DNA of 11,958 nucleotides, from NCBI GenBank assembly GCA_027310735.1, contig DAIDAH010000062.1, positions 1 through 11,958 on the forward strand, written 5' to 3'. Shown in pieces: positions 7,424-11,958 of this stretch (position 1 is the first letter of the stretch; every line of letters starts with the position of its first letter). This DNA comes from Methylotenera sp. (lineage in GTDB: Bacteria > Pseudomonadota > Gammaproteobacteria > Burkholderiales > Methylophilaceae). Under the pieces are notes generated by a model. It was not told where the DNA came from. It searched no databases and saw only the letters and a program-made list of their open reading frames with translations. The translations under genes were made by a program, and so were the position numbers.

Positions 7424-8770
7424 CTAGTGAAGTTTAACTTGCGACTCGGTACGTCGGCTTATCATTCGAGCAATTGTCTTCAATGCCACATCCCATATAC
7501 CATGCAGTGCCATTAAATGCATTTTGTATAATGACTTATACATAATTCTTGCAAACATACCTTCAATAAAGAGACTCCCTCCTGTAATGGCCCCCATCAA
7601 ATTACCAACCGTAGTATGGTGTCCTAAATTCACGAGAGAACCATAATCTAAATAGGTATATTGTGGCAAATCTTTTCTACCGGCCACACGACATTTAATC
7701 GTCTTAACCAACATACTTGCCTGCTGATGTGCCGCTTGCGCTCTAGGTGGTACAGTACCTTCATCATGGCTAGTATCATTACCCGGCATTGGGCAGGCAG
7801 CGCAATCACCAAATGCAAAAATATTCTCATCTAGAGTAGTTTGCAAAGTGCGGTGGACTTTCAGCTGATTTATTCGATTAGTTTCAAGGCCATCAATCTC
7901 ACGCAGAAAATCTGGGGCCTTAATACCCGCAGCCCACACAACTAGTGCTGAAGGTATAAAGCGCCCACTATGCGTAAAGACGCCTTTATCTGTAACCTCA
8001 GTCACACGCTCCCCGGTATACAGATGAACTCGTAACTTTTTAAGCTCAATTTCTACTGAATTAGATAACTTGCGTGGCAATGCCGGTAGTAGGTACTTAC
8101 TGGCCTCAATCAGCGAAATGTTGATATCATGGTCCGGATCAATCTTATCAAGACCATATGCTGTTAATTCACGTGTCGTATTATGTAACTCTGCAGACAA
8201 CTCCACACCCGTTGCCCCAGCCCCTACAATAACTACCTCTAACTGCCCGGCCTGCACTGGTGCAACTTGTGTTTGCGCACGCAATAATGCATTGTGCAAT
8301 CGGCGATGAAATTTCTCTGCTTGGTCTTGAGTATCTAATGCAATTGAATACTCACGTGCACCCTTAACACCAAAATCATTGGTTGTACTGCCAACAGCAA
8401 TTACTAAAGTGTCATATTGCAATGTACGGCGGGGTATAACCTCTATACCATCTTCATCGTAATGCGGCGATATTGATATTTCGCGTTTTGATCTATCCAA
8501 GCTATCCATGCTACCTAAGCGAAATTTAAAGTGATGCCAGTGTGCTTGCGCTATATAAACTAACTCATGCTTTTCCGGATTCATACTTCCTGCAGCAATT
8601 TCATGCAACAATGGTTTCCAAACATGCGTTGTGGACTTATCCACTAGCGTAATTAGGGCTTTTCCTTTGCGACCCAAAGTGTCACCTAACTTGGTTGCAA
8701 GCTCTAGCCCTCCTGCACCACCACCTACTATAAGCACTCGATGTAGGTTCTCTTGTTTATTTTTATCCAT
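7424..8770 (-). CDS. ndh: Type II NADH dehydrogenase (NDH-2), FAD-dependent
   Basis: NDH-2 is a single-subunit, non-proton-pumping enzyme on the cytoplasmic face of the inner membrane that passes electrons from NADH to quinone through FAD. The 448-residue product has two Rossmann nucleotide motifs, VLIVGGGAGGLE at 12-23 for FAD and VVIVGAGATGVELSAE at 179-194 for NADH. It also has the quinone/FAD-side motifs IFAFGDCAACP (Asp322) and PPRAQAAHQQA at 341-351. The C-terminal helices (about 395-440), with a basic face ending in MISRRTE, fit membrane attachment. The ATG at 8768-8770 is preceded only by a weak GAG-type ribosome site. The gene follows the terminator of the lipoprotein cytochrome gene, so it probably has its own promoter. 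No close sequence link to methanol oxidation is shown; it would help reoxidise NADH made from formaldehyde or formate oxidation. Confidence 0.92.
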   Translation of the reverse strand: MDKNKQENLHRVLIVGGGAGGLELATKLGDTLGRKGKALITLVDKSTTHVWKPLLHEIAAGSMNPEKHELVYIAQAHWHHFKFRLGSMDSLDRSKREISISPHYDEDGIEVIPRRTLQYDTLVIAVGSTTNDFGVKGAREYSIALDTQDQAEKFHRRLHNALLRAQTQVAPVQAGQLEVVIVGAGATGVELSAELHNTTRELTAYGLDKIDPDHDINISLIEASKYLLPALPRKLSNSVEIELKKLRVHLYTGERVTEVTDKGVFTHSGRFIPSALVVWAAGIKAPDFLREIDGLETNRINQLKVHRTLQTTLDENIFAFGDCAACPMPGNDTSHDEGTVPPRAQAAHQQASMLVKTIKCRVAGRKDLPQYTYLDYGSLVNLGHHTTVGNLMGAITGGSLFIEGMFARIMYKSLYKMHLMALHGIWDVALKTIARMISRRTESQVKLH

Positions 8771-8844
8771 TAATACTCAACCCTAACTTCATTTACAACT
8801 AGCCTTTACGCTTACTCACAAAGAAACGAGTTATAGCTAGAAAT

Positions 8845-8875
8845 AAAAAAGCGCCTGCTAACTACTAGCAAGCGC
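8845..8875 (-). terminator. Intrinsic terminator of the lipoprotein cytochrome gene
   Basis: On the minus strand GCGCTTGCTA and TAGCAGGCGC form a 10-bp stem with one G-U pair around the 5-base loop GTAGT (8851-8875). It is followed by six consecutive T (8845-8850) and a further T-rich run. It lies 20 bases after the stop codon of the cytochrome gene at 8895. Confidence 0.85.
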
Positions 8876-8894
8876 ATTATAAATAATTCAGAAA

Positions 8895-9431
8895 TTACTC
8901 ATTACCTGTAATCTTGCTCAAACTACGCACCCAAGAAATAACTTTCAATAACTCATCAGGTGTAATACCATTTTTTGGATCAGTGGGATCCATTAAACCA
9001 ATACCTTTGGCACCCATACCACCATTAGTTCCGTGCCAAACTGTTTCAAACATACCTTTATTGGTAGCATCTTTGGGATAACGAAAGTCTGGCCCAGTTA
9101 AACCTGGACCGACTTGGCCTTTAGCTTCAGGACCGTGACATTGAGTACAAGAATACATCTGAAATATTTTCTTCCCTTTTGCAATAGCCTCTTCATTACC
9201 TACATATGAGTTTTTACCAGTTGTCATAAACTCTTTTGCAGCGGGTGTATTAAATAACGCAGCGTCTATAACCAATGGCTTGCCATCTTGGGTAGTAACA
9301 AAATCGATCATTTTTTCATTTGTTGCAACAGATGGCGTGGCAGCATCAACACTAGACGCCCCTTTCTTATCGCAAGCACTTAAAAACACCAACAAAAGCA
9401 TTAAGAATAAATTGAACTTCGTTTTACTCAT
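8895..9431 (-). CDS. XoxG/cytochrome cL-like c-type cytochrome, predicted lipoprotein
   Basis: This 178-residue protein is a monoheme c-type cytochrome of the methanol dehydrogenase electron-acceptor type. The heme site is SCTQCHG, with Cys95, Cys98 and the axial His99. Candidate axial Met residues are Met139 (NGGMG) and Met147. The N-terminus is a lipoprotein signal ending in LSAC with the lipidated Cys at position 20, followed by Asp21. In E. coli Asp at +2 keeps lipoproteins in the inner membrane, so the protein may sit on its periplasmic face. It is clearly paralogous to the next upstream cytochrome (shared KDG/QDG-PL, KGKK-F, YSCTQCHGP, GQVGP, DKGMFET/NKGMFET, NGGM and W-LRS/W-VRS blocks). 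The ATG at 9431 has a GGAGA ribosome site 6 bases upstream. A role as electron acceptor or relay for XoxF is inferred from family and context. Confidence 0.88.
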   Translation of the reverse strand: MSKTKFNLFLMLLLVFLSACDKKGASSVDAATPSVATNEKMIDFVTTQDGKPLVIDAALFNTPAAKEFMTTGKNSYVGNEEAIAKGKKIFQMYSCTQCHGPEAKGQVGPGLTGPDFRYPKDATNKGMFETVWHGTNGGMGAKGIGLMDPTDPKNGITPDELLKVISWVRSLSKITGNE

Positions 9432-9486
9432 TTCGAGTCTCCAAATTTATAGGGTTACCACATGCAGAAAGTTTCACAACATAAAA

Positions 9487-9518
9487 AAACGGCTACTGTA
9501 ATTATACAGTAGCCGTTT
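9487..9518 (-). terminator. Strong intrinsic terminator between the two cytochrome genes
   Basis: Arms AAACGGCTACTGTA (9487-9500) and TACAGTAGCCGTTT (9505-9518) make a perfect 14-bp stem with a 4-base loop. On the minus strand the stem runs into seven T (9483-9489). It should stop transcription of the upstream cytochrome gene before the lipoprotein cytochrome gene. Confidence 0.88.
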
Positions 9519-9529
9519 AAGTTGAACAG

Positions 9530-9553
9530 TAGGTAACTAAGCTTAGTTACCTA
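9530..9553 (-). repeat. Perfect 24-bp palindrome after the soluble cytochrome gene
   Basis: The segment is a perfect palindrome centred on AGCT, with half-site TAGGTAACTAAG read from either strand. It begins 7 bases after the TAG stop of the soluble cytochrome gene and 11 bases before the intrinsic terminator. As RNA it forms a 10-bp stem with a 4-base loop. As DNA it could bind a dimeric regulator. It could protect the 3' end of the mRNA or be a processing site; which of these applies is not visible. Confidence 0.75.
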
Positions 9554-9560
9554 TGCAATC

Positions 9561-10076
9561 CTATTTCAACCAAGGCTTATCACCACCACCTTTATATTCT
9601 GAACGCAACCAGCCAATAATCTTCAAAATCTCATCGGTTGATGGGTTATCTGGATTACTTAATTGCTGATGCCATGTCATCATCCCGCCATTACTACCAC
9701 CGGCAATAGTCTCAAACATACCTTTATCGGTAACATGCTTAGCATACTGCCAGCGCTCATCTGTAATACTTGGACCAACCTGACCGCCAGCATTAGGGCC
9801 ATGACATTGGGTGCAAGAATAAAGACCAAATTTCTTTTTTCCTGCCTTAGCGGCAGCAGGGTCATTTGCAAAAGCTTTTGTATATGGGTTAATACAAGTC
9901 TCTAGAAACTCTTTCGCTTGTGGCGTATCAGTGTCTACTTCTTTAATGCCTAATGGACTGCCGTCTTTTGTTGAAACAAGATTGCAAGCTGCGCTTGCTT
10001 GTGTAGATAAAGTTAAACCTACAAATCCAAGCATTGAAATTAACAACGCTACTTTAACTGCTTTATTGCCTAACAT
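9561..10076 (-). CDS. xoxG: XoxG/cytochrome cL-like c-type cytochrome, soluble periplasmic
   Basis: XoxG is the cytochrome that accepts electrons from the PQQ cofactor of XoxF methanol dehydrogenase in the periplasm. The 171-residue protein has a Sec signal peptide, with predicted cleavage after STQASA at residue 29. The single heme site SCTQCHG carries Cys88, Cys91 and His92, and Met132 or Met133 (GGMMTWH) are candidate axial ligands. Two further Cys (31 and 61) could form a disulfide; both are missing from the core of the paralogue downstream. The start at 10076 is preferred over an in-frame ATG at 10112 because AGGAG lies 5 bases before it and it begins a normal signal peptide. It sits between xoxJ and the second cytochrome gene, 124 bases after the xoxJ stop. 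The xoxG name rests on context and family resemblance. Confidence 0.88.
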   Translation of the reverse strand: MLGNKAVKVALLISMLGFVGLTLSTQASAACNLVSTKDGSPLGIKEVDTDTPQAKEFLETCINPYTKAFANDPAAAKAGKKKFGLYSCTQCHGPNAGGQVGPSITDERWQYAKHVTDKGMFETIAGGSNGGMMTWHQQLSNPDNPSTDEILKIIGWLRSEYKGGGDKPWLK

Positions 10077-10081
10077 GTCAT

Positions 10082-10086
10082 CTCCT
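10082..10086 (-). promoter_or_regulatory. Shine-Dalgarno site that fixes the xoxG start
   Basis: AGGAG on the minus strand lies 5 bases upstream of the ATG at 10074-10076. The alternative ATG at 10110-10112 would add 12 residues before the signal peptide and has no comparable site. Confidence 0.8.
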
Positions 10087-10200
10087 AATGTAATGAATTT
10101 AGCTACGTACATACATGCTAGTGCATTATTGGACGTGTAACTATATAACGCCTCAGTTTTTTAAGTGGTTGACGTACCCACCTGAAACAAGTTCGTAATA

Positions 10201-11133
10201 TTACTCTGTTTTTGGAATTGCGTCACCGCGAGCTTCCACTGCATGCGGATGCTCTTTACGATAAACTTCTGTTACGCTATCGCCCTCTACTATTGGGAAA
10301 TGAGGAATACCGTAATCATCAAGTATTTGATTTATCTTATCCTGATTGCGATCCAAAGCACCTTGTATCAAAGCTAAACGTGCTTTATCCGATTTACGAA
10401 CACCTAAAGATATATTCCAATATTCTTTACCCTTAACGTTTACATTCTCGTACTCAGGAATATTAACTACCACTAATGGAATGCTGGCATGCTTCGCAAA
10501 GTAACCACCAATAGGGCCCCAAGCAATGGCAACATCAATATCACCCTTAACCAAATCATCGATCAGAAAACTTGACGGTAAATTTAAATCACGTTGCATG
10601 CGATATGGCCTAGCATTTCCCATTAGGTTATGGTCATTAAGGGGGATTGTTGCAGGGCTTTGACCAACGATACCAATCACACCCTTACGTAAGTCAGGTG
10701 AGTCCCAATCCGTAATATTGTAACCACTACTTTTTCTATATACAAATACATGCCCAGTACGATAATAAGGTTTTGAAGTTAACATCATATCGTTATCTGG
10801 CGTAGTACCCATGACCACATCACATCTTTTAGCATTCAACGTGTTACGAATAAAACCCATACGGTCATACCAAAATTGAAATGTCAGTTTTTTACCTAAA
10901 TCTTTAGCCAATACTGCTGCAATTTTATTCTCAAAGCCTTCTTGCTTTCTGTTCGAGAAGGGCAAACTATCTTGGTCGGCACAAACCTTAAACTCCGTAC
11001 CATCATCCACACGTTGAGCTTGACCACCGCGACCAGTCTCAAGATCTACGGAAATTGAATCCTCTGCTGCAAAAGTATTTGCAGACAGCACTAAGCTCGT
11101 TATTACACTTAGTAATTTTACGTATTTCAGCAT
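10201..11133 (-). CDS. xoxJ: XoxJ-like periplasmic solute-binding protein of the methanol dehydrogenase cluster
   Basis: XoxJ/MxaJ proteins have the fold of periplasmic substrate-binding proteins (SBP type 3) but are linked to PQQ methanol dehydrogenases; a role in activating or maturing the enzyme has been proposed and is not settled. The 310-residue product has a Sec signal peptide, with likely cleavage in SANTFAAED near residue 22-23. The family segments FKVCADQDSLPFSN (Cys51), EGFENKIAAVLAKDLG, FWYDRMGFIRNTLNAKRCDVVMGT (Cys104), YYRTGHVFVYR and DVAIAWGPIGGYFAK follow. Cys51 and Cys104 could form a disulfide. The ATG at 11133 has an AAGGA site 7 bases upstream. No ABC permease or ATPase gene is nearby, which fits a XoxJ rather than a transport role. 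It lies between the xoxF terminator and xoxG. Confidence 0.9.
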   Translation of the reverse strand: MLKYVKLLSVITSLVLSANTFAAEDSISVDLETGRGGQAQRVDDGTEFKVCADQDSLPFSNRKQEGFENKIAAVLAKDLGKKLTFQFWYDRMGFIRNTLNAKRCDVVMGTTPDNDMMLTSKPYYRTGHVFVYRKSSGYNITDWDSPDLRKGVIGIVGQSPATIPLNDHNLMGNARPYRMQRDLNLPSSFLIDDLVKGDIDVAIAWGPIGGYFAKHASIPLVVVNIPEYENVNVKGKEYWNISLGVRKSDKARLALIQGALDRNQDKINQILDDYGIPHFPIVEGDSVTEVYRKEHPHAVEARGDAIPKTE

Positions 11134-11322
11134 TATTTATTCCTTATCGTCAAATATGCGGCTTAAGTCAACCGTTGAATCTGTAGAGTGTATTTTCATT
11201 TGAAAGTTCTATGCTCCATCACTTACTTTGCTACACTAAATAGAGCAACTTAATATTGTAACTAGTTTTAGCCCACCATGGGTATTAAATGTATGAAAAA
11301 AATCTTTCCAAACAATAAGCTA
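11134..11322 (-). promoter_or_regulatory. xoxJ leader region, AT-rich, no gene
   Basis: This 189-base stretch between the xoxF terminator and the xoxJ start holds no credible ORF. It should contain the xoxJ promoter because a strong terminator separates xoxJ from xoxF. A TTGACT (minus strand, about 11160-11165) is -35-like, but the matching -10 would fall on the ribosome site, so no promoter can be placed with confidence. The AAGGA ribosome site of xoxJ is at its downstream end. Confidence 0.4.
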
Positions 11323-11362
11323 CAAATAAAAACACCCCGACGAATCGGGGTGTTTTTATTTG
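11323..11362 (-). terminator. Strong intrinsic terminator after xoxF, bidirectional in form
   Basis: A perfect 18-bp inverted repeat (arms 11323-11340 and 11345-11362) surrounds a 4-base loop that reads TTCG on the minus strand. A GC core CACCCCGA/TCGGGGTG is flanked by A-tract and T-tract, so it can terminate on either strand. It lies 72 bases beyond the xoxF stop codon and probably ends the xoxF transcript. Confidence 0.9.
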
Positions 11363-11364
11363 AA

Positions 11365-11381
11365 CTAACTTAAGTAGTTAG
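11365..11381 (-). repeat. Short hairpin between the two larger xoxF 3' stems
   Basis: CTAACT (11365-11370) pairs with AGTTAG (11376-11381) around a 5-base loop. At 6 bp it is weak alone and is listed because it lies exactly between two longer stems. Confidence 0.4.
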
Positions 11382-11395
11382 CTAATAATTCAAGC

Positions 11396-11425
11396 TTACG
11401 ATTACAGTTTTCACTGCAATCGTAA
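11396..11425 (-). repeat. Hairpin directly after the xoxF stop codon
   Basis: On the minus strand TTACGATTGCAGT pairs with ACTGTAATCGTAA over 13 bp, with one G-U wobble, around a GAAA tetraloop (GNRA class, which is unusually stable). It starts 9 bases after the xoxF TAA and has no U-tract after it, so it looks more like a 3'-end protecting stem or processing site than a terminator. Confidence 0.7.
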
Positions 11426-11434
11426 AACGTTAAA

Positions 11435-11958
11435 TTATAGGCTGAATACTGTCAATGCACCGCCGCCAGGAGCAGCGTTGTAACGTGTTAACTCTTTGTA
11501 ACCACCAGCAGCACCAAGTGCGTCTGTGTCGTTAGTCATACCAAGGTTCATAGCAACGCCAGCCCAACCACCAATACCTGATAGAACACCAACGTATTGT
11601 TTGCCTTTGTTACCGTATGTGAATGCATTACCAATCACACCAGAACCAACTTGGAATTTCCAAAGTTCTTTACCTGAGTTAGCATCAACAGCCTTGAACC
11701 AACGATCAAGAGTACCGTAGAACACTAGGTTTGAAGCAGTAGTTAAAGCACCACCCCAAGCTGAGAATTTCTCTTTGTTGTACCATACTTTTTTGTTTGT
11801 CATTGGATCATAAGCGCCGAAACCACCCATAACACCGTCTGGACCAGCAAACATAGTCAATGTAGCACCAACCCATGGTTGACCAGCAATGTATTTAGAT
11901 TCAACTGGCTCGTATGTCATACATACGTGGTTCAGTGGTACATACATTAAACCAGTTT
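11435..11958 (-). CDS. xoxF: XoxF-type PQQ-dependent methanol dehydrogenase, C-terminal part (truncated by window edge)
   Basis: XoxF is a periplasmic PQQ enzyme that oxidises methanol; characterised members need a lanthanide. Only about 174 C-terminal residues are inside the window. The frame stays open to the edge as TGLMYVPLNH, so the ATG at 11947 is internal. Visible features are the quinoprotein segment NHVCMTYEP and WGGAL. FYGTLDRWFKAVDANSGKELWKF and NKGKQYVGVLSGIGGWAG are propeller blade motifs with the Trp-docking pattern. The end AAGGYKELTR...GGGALTVFSL is closer in my memory to XoxF than to calcium-type MxaF. The lanthanide-specific extra Asp lies in the missing part, so metal type is inferred. 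Codon use is strongly biased to GGT, GCT, AAC, TAC and TTC, as expected of a very highly expressed gene. xoxJ and xoxG follow on the same strand. Confidence 0.9.
   Translation of the reverse strand, partial: TGLMYVPLNHVCMTYEPVESKYIAGQPWVGATLTMFAGPDGVMGGFGAYDPMTNKKVWYNKEKFSAWGGALTTASNLVFYGTLDRWFKAVDANSGKELWKFQVGSGVIGNAFTYGNKGKQYVGVLSGIGGWAGVAMNLGMTNDTDALGAAGGYKELTRYNAAPGGGALTVFSL

Noticed and set aside
10077..10112. Upstream ATG at 10112 as the start of the soluble cytochrome
   Set aside because: It has no ribosome site and would add a polar segment before the signal peptide; the ATG at 10076 has AGGAG at ideal spacing.
10165..10181. GTGG...CCAC inverted repeat between xoxJ and xoxG as a terminator
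   Set aside because: The stem is only 4 bp and on the minus strand is followed by an A-run, not a U-tract; xoxJ and xoxG may be co-transcribed.
10201..11133. xoxJ as the binding protein of an amino acid ABC transporter
   Set aside because: It has the same fold, but no permease or ATPase genes are adjacent, and its neighbours are methanol dehydrogenase and cytochrome genes.
1..11958. Mobile elements, CRISPR arrays, tRNA or rRNA genes
   Set aside because: No transposase or integrase frames, no regularly spaced repeats and no recognisable tRNA or rRNA segments were seen on either strand.

Overview
The window looks like a chromosomal segment of a methylotrophic betaproteobacterium, most likely of the Methylophilaceae (Methylotenera/Methylophilus type). 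The main reason is the minus-strand block at the right end. It carries the C-terminal part of a XoxF-type PQQ methanol dehydrogenase, a XoxJ-like periplasmic binding protein and two tandem XoxG/cytochrome cL-like c-type cytochromes. Moderate-to-low GC, a TonB/MoeA/LplT/PhoH repertoire of proteobacterial type and tight gene packing agree with this. The genus is an inference from protein resemblance, not from a search.

Left part (about 1-7391, all plus strand). The end of mobB and a complete moeA belong to molybdenum cofactor synthesis. They are followed by an orphan TonB-type energy transducer, a membrane sensor histidine kinase without a visible response regulator, a PrxQ/BCP-type peroxiredoxin, a PIN-PhoH ATPase and an LplT-type lysophospholipid transporter. 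The lplT start codon overlaps the phoH stop codon by one base.

Right part (about 7424-11958, all minus strand, convergent with the left part). In transcription order it holds xoxF (3' end only), xoxJ, a soluble periplasmic XoxG-like cytochrome, a second XoxG-like cytochrome that is a predicted lipoprotein, and a type II NADH dehydrogenase. Together xoxF, xoxG and xoxJ would form a periplasmic methanol oxidation module. XoxF oxidises methanol with PQQ and a bound metal (a lanthanide in characterised XoxF enzymes), a XoxG cytochrome takes the electrons, and XoxJ is an accessory protein of unsettled role.

The most unusual feature is not a gene but the punctuation of the xox block. xoxF and the first cytochrome are each followed by one or two short hairpins and then a strong intrinsic terminator. 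The second cytochrome has its own terminator as well and is squeezed between two terminators with no convincing promoter. This suggests graded expression through terminator read-through and/or 3'-end protection. No mobile elements, CRISPR arrays, tRNAs or rRNAs were seen.
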